The notes below the pieces were generated by a model. That model was not told where the DNA came from. It searched no databases and was given only the letters and a program-made list of their open reading frames with translations. Shown piece by piece: positions 1-8,312 of a DNA stretch of 64,000 nucleotides (positions within the stretch are counted from its first letter, which is position 1; every line of letters begins with the position of its first letter). The position numbers and the translations under genes were made by a program. This DNA is from Chitinophagaceae bacterium. GTDB taxonomy: Bacteria > Bacteroidota > Bacteroidia > Chitinophagales > Chitinophagaceae. The DNA lies in assembly GCA_017307755.1 (NCBI GenBank), contig JAFKGQ010000006.1, positions 620,001 to 684,000 of the forward strand. Direction: 5' to 3'.

Positions 1-1
1 C

Positions 2-40
2 AGAAGCTACAAGGACGCAGTGGATAAATTGCTGACTTAA
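2..40 (+). CDS. 3' end of an unidentified upstream gene (partial)
   Basis: The first bases read in one open frame ending SYKDAVDKLLT and a TAA stop at 38-40. It would overlap the last bases of the convergent gene by four bases. Twelve codons are too few to name a family. It may be the C-terminus of a gene lying outside the window, or chance. Confidence 0.3.
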   Translation, partial: RSYKDAVDKLLT

Positions 41-852
41 TCACCCGGTCCCTCCCCTATTTCTTTCACCATGCCAAATGACGGAAGAAATCCGAACTGC
101 TGATAAAAAGGTTCAAGAGACTCACGGGCAAACAATCCCACCAGCGAAGGCATGGTGACATTTCTTTCCAGCCACTCCATCAACGCTCTCATAAGGGCCG
201 ATCCTATCCCGCTGCCTTGCCGGTCCGTTCTTACCATGACATTCTTTACATAATAAAAACCCGCATGATCCGTAAGTAAAAATGCACACCCGACCACCTC
301 GCCGCTGACAGCGTCTTCCGCCACTACCCCAAATGCCGCAGTGGAAATAATATTTGCCGCTATTTCCGGCCGCTCCGTCTGCCCGCCTAATGCCCCCTGC
401 ACCTGGCTATATTCCATCACAGTCGGCTTGCGTGCCACAATTATCACCCTTTCATGGCCCCCATCTCTCGTGCCCTCCCCGCGGCCCGCCGGATTCCCCG
501 CAAAATGTACATAATATCCATTGAGCTCCCTCACCGTATATTGGGCCATCCCATATTCATGCACTTCCAGGGGAGCGACGATCTCCGCATTCCTGCTTTG
601 ATGAAAAATATAAAGGTCCTCTACATGACGCAGCCTGATCCAAATGGCATTTCCCTTCGAGGCTTCCGCAAGGACAGGATGACGCATGAACTGTACAAAA
701 GCCTTTTGCCACGCAACACCTCCGACGCTCGGTGGATCGCCCCAGGTCCATTGATGAGTAAATCCAAGTGTCTCCTGCCAGTACCGGATGGTTTCCGGAA
801 TGTCCCGGACAGGGAATATCGGCTCAACATGAGAAAAAATGGGCTCGCTCAT
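37..852 (-). CDS. VOC (glyoxalase-like) and GNAT acetyltransferase fusion protein
   Basis: This 271-aa protein joins two domains. Residues 1-125 look like a VOC/bleomycin-resistance/glyoxalase-like domain of the single-repeat kind (start EPIFPVRDIPETIRYW, later YTVRELNGYYVHF). Residues ~130-265 are a GNAT N-acetyltransferase with the acetyl-CoA motif RTDRQGSGIG at 208-217 and a typical end (EPFYQQFGFLP). Its ATG overlaps the stop of nudK in an ATGA arrangement, so the two are probably translated together. The substrates of both halves are unknown. VOC domains often bind small toxic or antibiotic-like molecules and GNATs acetylate amines, so a detoxification role is possible but only inferred. 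Confidence 0.8.
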   Translation of the reverse strand: MSEPIFSHVEPIFPVRDIPETIRYWQETLGFTHQWTWGDPPSVGGVAWQKAFVQFMRHPVLAEASKGNAIWIRLRHVEDLYIFHQSRNAEIVAPLEVHEYGMAQYTVRELNGYYVHFAGNPAGRGEGTRDGGHERVIIVARKPTVMEYSQVQGALGGQTERPEIAANIISTAAFGVVAEDAVSGEVVGCAFLLTDHAGFYYVKNVMVRTDRQGSGIGSALMRALMEWLERNVTMPSLVGLFARESLEPFYQQFGFLPSFGMVKEIGEGPGD

Positions 853-1427
853 ATTAGTTTATTTAATCTCGCATATTGCAATAGCATGATCGTCTTGCCA
901 TCCCGTATCTCACCGGTGTCGATCATCTGTATCGCCTTATCCGCATCCAGCTCCAGCACCTCAATGTCCTCTCCTTCATCCACACCCCCGCCTTCGTTCA
1001 CCTTCATGCTCCGCTCATATTCCGCCACAAAAAAATAAAGTATCTCCGTGACGGACCCGGGCGACATATACGCTTCAAAGATCTTCCGGACATGCGTTAC
1101 CTTATATCCCGTCTCTTCTTCCGTCTCCCGGCGAATGGCATCTTCAGGATTGTCCTTGTCCAACAATCCCGCGCAAGCCTCTATCAACATACCCGATGCA
1201 TTCCCGTTGACAAATGTAGGCAGCCTGAACTGCCGTGTGAGGATCACCTTCCTCTCCTTTACGTGATACAACAGGATCGTAGCGCCATTACCCCGGTCAT
1301 ATGCTTCCCTGCTTTGCGTCTGCCAGGCCCCATCCTTCTTCTCTATCTCATACGTCACCTTCCGCAGGGTGTACCAATTGTCGGAAAGGATATCCGTCTT
1401 TATAATACGAACATTTGCCTTTTTCAT
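849..1427 (-). CDS. nudK: NudK-like Nudix hydrolase (GDP-mannose pyrophosphatase family)
   Basis: A 192-aa Nudix hydrolase that resembles E. coli NudK along its whole length: conserved blocks ILSDNWYTLRKVTYE, YDRGNGATILLYH, the Nudix box at about 87-109 (AGLLD...RETEEETGY), YMSPGSVTE, GGGVDEGEDIEVLEL and TGEIRDGKT. E. coli NudK splits GDP-mannose and related nucleotide sugars, so a sugar-nucleotide pyrophosphatase role is likely. It is the first gene of a two-gene unit with the VOC-GNAT gene. A TACATTTG hexamer-like -7 element lies four bases before the ATG, which points to a leaderless mRNA. Confidence 0.88.
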   Translation of the reverse strand: MKKANVRIIKTDILSDNWYTLRKVTYEIEKKDGAWQTQSREAYDRGNGATILLYHVKERKVILTRQFRLPTFVNGNASGMLIEACAGLLDKDNPEDAIRRETEEETGYKVTHVRKIFEAYMSPGSVTEILYFFVAEYERSMKVNEGGGVDEGEDIEVLELDADKAIQMIDTGEIRDGKTIMLLQYARLNKLI

Positions 1428-1431
1428 GCAT

Positions 1432-1439
1432 CAAATGTA
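1432..1439 (-). promoter_or_regulatory. Bacteroidota -7 promoter element of nudK
   Basis: On the minus strand TACATTTG (consensus TAnnTTTG) ends four bases before the nudK ATG. No clear TTTG -33 element is seen at the usual distance, so the call is tentative. Confidence 0.4.
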
Positions 1440-1503
1440 AGTTTTTCCCCTTCCGCTTCTCCCCGGATGAAAAGTTAACCCGCTTTCTTCGTAAATTGTA
1501 TCC

Positions 1504-2169
1504 ATGGAAAAGATCGTTAAAATACTATCCATCCGGAACGTGACACACAATGTAAGGTCCTATCGGATCGAAAAGCCGGAGGGATACTCATTCGTCCCCG
1601 GACAGGCCACCGAAGTATCCATCAACAAGGACAAATGGAAGGACGAACGAAGACCTTTCACCTTCACCAGCCTCAACGAATGGTCCTTCCTGGAATTCAC
1701 CATCAAGTCCTATCATGACCACGATGGCGTCACCCACGAGTTGAGCAAACTGGTCCCGGGCGATGAGTTGATCCTGCGCGACGTATGGGGCGCCATTTCC
1801 TACAAAGGCGAGGGCTATTTTATTGCCGGAGGAGCAGGTATCACGCCGTTCATCGCCATCTTCCGCGAGTTGCATAAAGAAGGCAATACAAAAGGCAATC
1901 AGCTTTATTTTTCCAATAAGACCAGCCACGACATCATCCTGAAAGAAGAGTTCGACACCATACTGGGGAACAATGTACATTATATCCTCACCAGGGAAGA
2001 AAACCCGGCGTACCGTAAAGGCCCTGTCAATAAAGAATTTCTCCGGCAGGAGATCACCGACTACAGCAAACCCTTCTACGTCTGCGGACCGGATAAAATG
2101 ATAGCTGATATCAACCAGTATCTCACCGAATTGGGTGTAAATCCCGAAACCATCGTTTTCGAGAAATGA
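1504..2169 (+). CDS. FAD/NAD(P)H-binding oxidoreductase (ferredoxin reductase-like)
   Basis: A 221-aa flavin oxidoreductase of the ferredoxin-NADP reductase superfamily. The N-terminal beta barrel has the FAD-binding motif RPFTFTS (residues 50-56), preceded by FVPGQ. The NAD(P)-binding half has GGAGITPFIAIFREL and, near the C-terminus, the conserved YVCGPDKM block. There is no 2Fe-2S cluster motif, so it resembles flavodoxin or ferredoxin reductases rather than phenol-hydroxylase-type reductases. The partner electron carrier is not encoded next to it. The gene stands 37 bases before the helicase gene on the same strand. Confidence 0.8.
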   Translation: MEKIVKILSIRNVTHNVRSYRIEKPEGYSFVPGQATEVSINKDKWKDERRPFTFTSLNEWSFLEFTIKSYHDHDGVTHELSKLVPGDELILRDVWGAISYKGEGYFIAGGAGITPFIAIFRELHKEGNTKGNQLYFSNKTSHDIILKEEFDTILGNNVHYILTREENPAYRKGPVNKEFLRQEITDYSKPFYVCGPDKMIADINQYLTELGVNPETIVFEK

Positions 2170-2206
2170 CTAAATTGCGCCTCCAATTCATCACACCCAA
2201 GAAGTT

Positions 2207-4477
2207 ATGCCATCCGATGATAGCAACCTGGACTTTCAGTTGGCCGCCCGGTTTGTCAACCAGACGGGCAGGTCCATATTCCTCACCGGTAAGGCCGGCA
2301 CAGGCAAGACCACCTTCCTGCAATTCATAAGAGAAAATACCTTTAAAAAGCTGGCTGTCGTAGCGCCCACCGGTGTGGCTGCCATCAACGCGGGCGGCAC
2401 CACCATGCACTCCTTCTTTCAGCTGCCTTTTGGCCCCTTCGTACCTGCGCCTCAATATGGATGGAATGTCGGCCGCTCCGGCGTCACCGATCCCAACAGC
2501 CTTTTTGCCAACATCCGCTTCAATGCGAACAAACGCGAGCTGCTGCAGGAACTTGAGCTATTGATCATCGACGAGATCAGCATGGTCCGGGCTGATACGC
2601 TGGATGCGGTAGACGCCATTCTCCGTCACTTCCGTCAGCAACCCCTGGCGCCTTTTGGCGGGGTACAAGTACTCTACATCGGCGATCTCTTTCAGCTACC
2701 CCCCGTCATCTCCCAGGAAGAATGGCAGCTCCTGAAAGAATATTATAACAGCCCTTTCTTTTTCGACGCTAAAGTCATTCGGGAGCAGCCGCCCATCTAT
2801 ATCGAGCTGAAAAAGATCTATCGTCAGAAGGAAGCCGTCTTCATCGATATTTTGAACAACATCCGCAACAACCGGGCAACCCCCTACGACCTGGAGAAAT
2901 TGCATGATCACTACGAGCCGGATTTCATGTCGCCCAAAGACAGCAGCTACATCACCCTTACCTCCCACAACGCCCGTGCCGAACATATCAACCAGGCCGA
3001 GCTGGGCCGGATCCGGGGCAAACTGCACGCCTTCGAAGCCACCGTCACCGGGGAATTCAATGACAAAGCCTATCCCGCCGAAAAGACATTACAGCTCAAA
3101 GAAGGCGCACAGATCATGCTCATAAAAAATGATAAAGGAGAAACCCGGCGGTATTTCAACGGCAAGATCGGTAAGATCAAAAACATTGGCGAAAAGATCA
3201 CCATCCAATTCCCGGACGAGCCGGACGATCTGGTACTGGAAAAAGAGATCTGGAGAAATATTCGTTATAAATACAACAGGGAAAAAGACAAGATAGAAGA
3301 AGAAGAGCTGGGTACCTTTTCCCAATACCCCATCCGGCTGGCCTGGGCCATCACCATCCACAAAAGCCAGGGACTCACCTTCGACAAAGCCGTCATCGAT
3401 GCGGGCGGCTCCTTTGCGCCGGGTCAGGTATACGTAGCCCTTAGCAGGCTCCGGTCCATCGACGGGCTCATATTACAATCCCGTATCCCTCCTTCCGCTA
3501 TCAGCACGGATCCCAGAGTCATCGAATACACAGACAGCAGGATGTCGGATCATGAGATCCGGACACACCTGCTGGAAGAACAGCATACATATATACATAA
3601 CACGCTGCAAAAAGCCTTTGACTGGACCCGTATCACCAGTTCCCTGCTTGATCATCACACCGCCTATGACCACCGGCAGATACCCGTCAAAATAAAAGCC
3701 ATCACACTCTCCGCCGCATGGCTGGAAAAATCCGTCCATCAACAGGAAACCGCCCAAAAATTCTCCCGGCAGCTCGATCTGCTGCTCTACTCAGCCCGGC
3801 AGGACGGCTACCAACAGCTGCAACAGCGGATGCAGGCTGCAACCGCTTACTTTCTGCAATCATTGGACGAAGATCAGATCAAACCCCTGCAACAACATAT
3901 CGAAGAGGTAAAAATCCAAAAGAAAATAAAGAAGTACCTCACGGAATTACAGGAATTAAAAGCCATGTTCACCCGCAGACGGCAACAATTGGAAGATGCC
4001 CTGCAAATGGTGGACGGGCTGCAAAAAGGCCTCGATACCACCCAACTCCTGTCCGGCTTGCAGGAAGCCCGGAAGAACAGGGAAACGCCCCCACCCGCGG
4101 CAACGACCGCCACACCCACGCCCACACCCGGCAAAACACCCAAAGGAGAAACCCACCGCATCAGCCTGCACCTCTACAAGGCAGGTATCCCTATTGCCGA
4201 GATCGCCGCCCGCCGCAACCTGGCCGTCACCACCGTGGAAGGACACCTGGCCACCTTTATCCCCACCGGGGAGATCGATATAAAGGAACTGGTGCCGGAA
4301 GAAAAGATCGACACCATCCGCACCACCTTTTCAGCATTGGGCAACACCACCCTGAATGCCCTCAAGGCCAGACTGGGAGATAATTACAGCTTTGGAGAGA
4401 TACGGGCCGTCCTGGCATCTATCCGGGCCACAAACCCATCCTCCTCTACTCCGCCCTCAAACTCTTCACAGGATTAG
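2207..4477 (+). CDS. PIF1-like superfamily 1 helicase with C-terminal helix-turn-helix region
   Basis: A 756-aa ATP-dependent DNA helicase. The Walker A motif GKAGTGKTT is at residues 28-36, the Walker B LLIIDEISM ends near 125, and the late helicase motifs AITIHKSQGLTFD and VYVALSRLRSIDGL lie at ~375-420, as in PIF1/RecD2-type enzymes. After a long coiled, Gln-rich linker and a Thr/Pro-rich stretch (~620-645) the last ~100 residues (SLHLYKAGIPIAEIAARRNL) look like the helix-turn-helix domain often attached to helicases of this phylum. Likely role: unwinding of G-quadruplex or stalled-fork DNA, by family. Its 3' end overlaps the convergent permease gene by 32 bases. Confidence 0.88.
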   Translation: MPSDDSNLDFQLAARFVNQTGRSIFLTGKAGTGKTTFLQFIRENTFKKLAVVAPTGVAAINAGGTTMHSFFQLPFGPFVPAPQYGWNVGRSGVTDPNSLFANIRFNANKRELLQELELLIIDEISMVRADTLDAVDAILRHFRQQPLAPFGGVQVLYIGDLFQLPPVISQEEWQLLKEYYNSPFFFDAKVIREQPPIYIELKKIYRQKEAVFIDILNNIRNNRATPYDLEKLHDHYEPDFMSPKDSSYITLTSHNARAEHINQAELGRIRGKLHAFEATVTGEFNDKAYPAEKTLQLKEGAQIMLIKNDKGETRRYFNGKIGKIKNIGEKITIQFPDEPDDLVLEKEIWRNIRYKYNREKDKIEEEELGTFSQYPIRLAWAITIHKSQGLTFDKAVIDAGGSFAPGQVYVALSRLRSIDGLILQSRIPPSAISTDPRVIEYTDSRMSDHEIRTHLLEEQHTYIHNTLQKAFDWTRITSSLLDHHTAYDHRQIPVKIKAITLSAAWLEKSVHQQETAQKFSRQLDLLLYSARQDGYQQLQQRMQAATAYFLQSLDEDQIKPLQQHIEEVKIQKKIKKYLTELQELKAMFTRRRQQLEDALQMVDGLQKGLDTTQLLSGLQEARKNRETPPPAATTATPTPTPGKTPKGETHRISLHLYKAGIPIAEIAARRNLAVTTVEGHLATFIPTGEIDIKELVPEEKIDTIRTTFSALGNTTLNALKARLGDNYSFGEIRAVLASIRATNPSSSTPPSNSSQD

Positions 4478-6875
4478 CAACGGCCACCTTCAAAGCCTGA
4501 AAACTCACCGTCAACAAGGCAATGAACAAAGCCATCATTCCCGCCAGAAGAAATACCCACCACTCGACATTGATATGATAGGCAAAATTCCGCAGCCATT
4601 GATGCATGGCCCACCAGGCCAGAGGAGAAGCCACCAGGAAAGCGATGAGCACCAGCAAAAGGAATTCCCGGGATAACAGCCCAAACAACGTGCTTACCCT
4701 GGCTCCCAGCACCTTCCGGATACCAAACTCCTTTGTCCGCTGCTCTGCCGTGAACATAGCCAGCCCTAACAAACCCAGACAGGAGATAAAGATCGCCAGA
4801 CAGGCAAAACAATTGGAAAGACGATCCACGATCGCTTCACTCTTATATAATTTTTGATATTCCTCATCCGAGAACTGGTAAGTAAACGGGAATCGCGGGT
4901 TCAGCTGCTTGCACAACCGTTCCAGCCCCGCCAATGCCTCCCTGGTCTGTCCCGCCCTCGTCCGCACCAACGCATTGCCCCACCCCTCATCTTCACGCAG
5001 CCGGATGATCAGCGGCAGAATAGGATCATGCAGCGAAGCATAATGAAAATCCCTGATCACACCTACAATCTTCCCTTTCTTTTGCCAGAAGGTCAGCCGC
5101 TGACCGATGGGATCCTTATAACCTATCTTTTTTAACGCTGCTTCATTTAGGATATAACCCACCGAATCCGTGGGGAAATCCCGGGAAAAGTCCCGGCCGG
5201 CCACAAATCGTAAATGCAATGTCTTAGCCATATCATATCCGACAGAAACCTGTGTGAACATAGGCGTAACGTTCGGGTCCTTGCCATCCCAATCCACTCC
5301 GCCAGTGTTACTTCCAAGACTGGTGGGCGCATCGCTCATACGTGACACATCGCTGATCCCCGGCAGACGCAAAGCCTCCTCCTTAAAAGTCTTATACTTT
5401 CCCGTCAGATCCCCTTCCAACGGTATATAAACAAGGTTCTCCCTGTCAAACCCCAGATTGATCGTCCGGATATAGTTCACCTGCCTGGCCACTACTATCG
5501 TACCGATGATCAGTACGATGGAAAGGGCGAATTGAAAGACCACCAGCCCCTTCCGAAACCAGGCAGCCCCCGCACTGAACTTTAGAGAACTTCGTCGGAG
5601 CTTCGTCCCTCGCTCCTTCCTCGTTCGGAAGCTTCGGAGTCCCTCGCTTCCTTTTAATACTCTTATAGGTTTGAAAGAGGAAAGGAACAAGGCCGGGTAA
5701 GAGCCCGCAAAAACACCCGTGATCAAGGTCAGCGCCGCCATCCACCACCAGAAGGAAGAAGACCCGTAAGGAAAAACAATATGCTTTCCCGTCAACTGAT
5801 TAAAGGCCGGCAGCAACAGGATGACCATTGCCATCGCCAGTATCATCGAAAAAAAAGCGAGCAGGACCGCTTCGCTGATAAATTGCCGCACCAACGCCGG
5901 ACGGACAGCCCCCACCACTTTCCGGATGCCGATCTCCTTGGCCCTGTTCACACTACGCGCCGTGGTCAGGTTCATAAAGTTGATACAGGCGATCAGCAGG
6001 ATAAAAATGGCAACGATGCTGAATAACCTGACATACTCGATACGGCCGCCCGCTATCTCTCCATTCTTAAAACTGGCATGTAAATAAATATCAGCAGCAC
6101 GCTGCATACCCAGCTCGATCCGGAAGCTCTTACTCTGTTCTTTGTTATAATTATCCAGAAACTTCGTAATCTTTTTGGTCACCAGGGCAGGACTCGCATC
6201 CTTGCGCAGCAGCAGGTAGGTGGATGGTCCATTATTCCCCCACTCTTTTGCCCAGCTATTCTCCTCCAGAAAAGTATCCCAGTGCAACAGATAGTCGAAT
6301 TTATCCGAAGTATTCTCCGGCAGGTCCTCAAACACCGACGACACCATAAAATTCTTGCGGTTCTGGTATCGGATGGTCTTTCCCATAGCCTCCCGGGGGC
6401 TGCCAAAAAGATCCACCGCCATCTTACGGGAAATGGCAATATTTGACAAAGAAGGCAAGGCCGTCGCCGGGTTACCCTGTAACAAGGGATAGCTGAATAT
6501 CTGGAAAAAGTCAGTGCCGGCCGCACTCCCCTTCTCTTTCATGATCTTATCCCCCACCTGGAATGTACCGTTGTCCTCCCAGGTAAACCCCGAAGCCAAT
6601 TCCACCTCCGGCAGTACCTTTTTCATCTCCGCCGCCAACACCCCGGGGGTATAATAGCCCGCCTCTATCTTCCCATCGTAATACTGCCGCTCATACACCC
6701 GATAGATCCTGTCCCCCTTGGTATGGAAACCATCCACGCTCTGTTCATCCCTGATCCATAAAAGGATCAGCAAACTGCAGGTCATGCCCATTGCCAACCC
6801 AAAAATGTTCAGAAAACTATACCCCTTATGCTTCCAAAGATTGCGGACGGCGACTTTGAAGAAGTTCTTTATCAT
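4446..6875 (-). CDS. ABC transporter permease (FtsX/MacB-type, two MacB periplasmic core domains)
   Basis: An 809-aa inner-membrane protein of the FtsX/MacB permease family, with the usual start MIKNFFKVAVRNLWKHKGYS, one N-terminal TM helix, a MacB_PCD domain, three TM helices with TARSVNRAKEIGIRKVVGA, a second periplasmic domain and a C-terminal FtsX unit (EQRTKEFGIRKVLGA). Such proteins are common in Bacteroidota and work with a separate ATPase in export or lipoprotein-related mechanotransmission; no ATPase gene is adjacent. I chose the ATG at 6875 because family members start MIKN; an upstream in-frame ATG at 6920 would add 15 residues. Residues ~408-430 are an in-frame copy of a dispersed repeat (positions 5587-5651). 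Confidence 0.85.
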   Translation of the reverse strand: MIKNFFKVAVRNLWKHKGYSFLNIFGLAMGMTCSLLILLWIRDEQSVDGFHTKGDRIYRVYERQYYDGKIEAGYYTPGVLAAEMKKVLPEVELASGFTWEDNGTFQVGDKIMKEKGSAAGTDFFQIFSYPLLQGNPATALPSLSNIAISRKMAVDLFGSPREAMGKTIRYQNRKNFMVSSVFEDLPENTSDKFDYLLHWDTFLEENSWAKEWGNNGPSTYLLLRKDASPALVTKKITKFLDNYNKEQSKSFRIELGMQRAADIYLHASFKNGEIAGGRIEYVRLFSIVAIFILLIACINFMNLTTARSVNRAKEIGIRKVVGAVRPALVRQFISEAVLLAFFSMILAMAMVILLLPAFNQLTGKHIVFPYGSSSFWWWMAALTLITGVFAGSYPALFLSSFKPIRVLKGSEGLRSFRTRKERGTKLRRSSLKFSAGAAWFRKGLVVFQFALSIVLIIGTIVVARQVNYIRTINLGFDRENLVYIPLEGDLTGKYKTFKEEALRLPGISDVSRMSDAPTSLGSNTGGVDWDGKDPNVTPMFTQVSVGYDMAKTLHLRFVAGRDFSRDFPTDSVGYILNEAALKKIGYKDPIGQRLTFWQKKGKIVGVIRDFHYASLHDPILPLIIRLREDEGWGNALVRTRAGQTREALAGLERLCKQLNPRFPFTYQFSDEEYQKLYKSEAIVDRLSNCFACLAIFISCLGLLGLAMFTAEQRTKEFGIRKVLGARVSTLFGLLSREFLLLVLIAFLVASPLAWWAMHQWLRNFAYHINVEWWVFLLAGMMALFIALLTVSFQALKVAVANPVKSLRAE
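5587..5651 (-). repeat. Two-hairpin dispersed repeat, copy inside the permease gene
   Basis: On the coding (minus) strand this 65-bp stretch can fold as two hairpins: GGAAGC...GCTTCC and GGAGC...GCTCC, followed by GACGAAG. The same arrangement is found at 38753-38819 and, in part, at 33885-33929, with different but still complementary stems. It is translated as a basic, charged stretch between RVLKGS and FSAGAAWFRKG, a place where related permeases normally have only a few residues. Confidence 0.7.
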
Positions 6876-7009
6876 ATGATAATTTTTTTCTTTCCCATCT
6901 GGATAAAGGCGCCTGACCATGGAATTTGTTGCACCCGGGCCAAAAAAAAGTCCATTCTCAACTAAACTATTACCCCAAACCAGGGTCTAATCCCCCATAA
7001 AACTATACT

Positions 7010-7597
7010 ATGAGACGAAGCAATGGGCTGATGGTTACACTAAGCTCCGTACTATTGTTTTTAGGCATATCCATGACAGGCTGCAGCAGCTCCAGAGTAT
7101 CCAGGGCCAACCTGGTACCCTTTACCAAAGATCTGAGGCAGAAACTGGAAAGAGAGAACATTGACCTCAAACAGGTGCAATTCTACATCGATCAAAAACT
7201 GATCCTGGACCGCAACCTGGGAGATCAGAAAGTGGCAGTGACCTCCGGTGTCGTCAAACTGGAAAATGGGAAATATATCAACCAGGTCATCATCCCCGCC
7301 TTTACCCCCGGCGTCTGCGAAAATGCAGATGGAGACAAGCTGCTGATCAGCTTTGAAAAAGGTAATAACAACCTTCCCTTCGGTCCCGGCAGCGGGTATA
7401 CATTTAATGAATATTCCTTATATGGCACGGAATGGAGGAATGGCACCACCGCGGTGACCTACGATTCCAATAAATTCAGGGCCCATTGCGGTACCTGTCA
7501 GGACGTGGCCTCCGTCACCCTCCTGGTCCGGAAAAGCGTCATGGATAAGATCGAGCGTAAATCCCGTACTTTAAAAGGCCGTACCGTAGGTAAATAA
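7010..7597 (+). CDS. Putative lipoprotein of unknown function
   Basis: A 195-aa exported protein. The N-terminus is a signal peptide ending in a lipobox (SMTGCSSS, Cys about residue 25), so it is probably lipid-anchored. The mature part has no motif I recognise; it is rich in beta-strand-like segments and carries a later CGTC pair (HCGTCQDVASV). It sits alone between the divergent permease and a convergent small exported protein. A function cannot be assigned. Confidence 0.7.
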   Translation: MRRSNGLMVTLSSVLLFLGISMTGCSSSRVSRANLVPFTKDLRQKLERENIDLKQVQFYIDQKLILDRNLGDQKVAVTSGVVKLENGKYINQVIIPAFTPGVCENADGDKLLISFEKGNNNLPFGPGSGYTFNEYSLYGTEWRNGTTAVTYDSNKFRAHCGTCQDVASVTLLVRKSVMDKIERKSRTLKGRTVGK

Positions 7598-7616
7598 TAA
7601 GCACCCGGTCAGTCCT

Positions 7617-8147
7617 TCAATGCCAGGTGGGATCGCCATTGATCATCTCATCCCTGAGCTCTATTTTTCCATCATTAATAAAAAGATTCTTTATGTAGGC
7701 CCTATTGCGGATATTCACCAGGTAAAAAGTCTTATTCCTGTCCGTCATCTCTGTTACTACTTTGATCGTATAACCCGGGTACTTCTTGTACACCATGTCC
7801 GCCAGTTCCGGGGAGATATCCTCCCCCGGATAATACTTTAGCGCGCATAACAGTCGGCCCCGTGTGTTAAAAAAGACACGGTTGCGGACCGACCGCTCCA
7901 TAAAAGTCACCGCAAAACCATCCGCCACCCTGCTCCATATCTCTCCTTCAACAGATGGCCAGTGCTTATAAAAATGCCTGTAAGCATGGATATTCACCTC
8001 GTTCAAGGGGATTGTAGCAACAACGCCTTTGCCCGCCCCATCCATTGGATAGCCGGCAGACCATACATAGTTGCTTTGAGCTATTGATAAATAGGGCAAA
8101 AAGATGACCCCTATCGCCAAACGGCGAAAAAAATGGCAAGCAATCAT
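7617..8147 (-). CDS. Small exported protein of unknown function (PepSY-like)
   Basis: A 176-aa protein with a signal peptide (RRLAIGVIFLPYLSIAQS; likely cleavage after AQS). The mature part (HAYRHFYKHWPSVEGEIWSRV, then ISPELADMVYKKYPGYTIKVVTEM) resembles the periplasmic PepSY-like/beta-lactamase-inhibitor-like folds seen in many Bacteroidota exported proteins, but this is a weak resemblance. It is convergent with the lipoprotein gene with only a 19-base gap. It is likely periplasmic; function unknown. Confidence 0.65.
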   Translation of the reverse strand: MIACHFFRRLAIGVIFLPYLSIAQSNYVWSAGYPMDGAGKGVVATIPLNEVNIHAYRHFYKHWPSVEGEIWSRVADGFAVTFMERSVRNRVFFNTRGRLLCALKYYPGEDISPELADMVYKKYPGYTIKVVTEMTDRNKTFYLVNIRNRAYIKNLFINDGKIELRDEMINGDPTWH

Positions 8148-8312
8148 GGCAGGAATTTTAACGTTAGAGAGTTCTATTAAGTTAACAATTATTTAATGTA
8201 ATAACAAATATTTTATTGTCCTGATGGAGAAATTCATCCGGGATATGCTCCTCCCCCCTCTCCCGGCCTTACCCTAAATTTTCCGATCTTTACGCCACCT
8301 GATTTAACGTCC

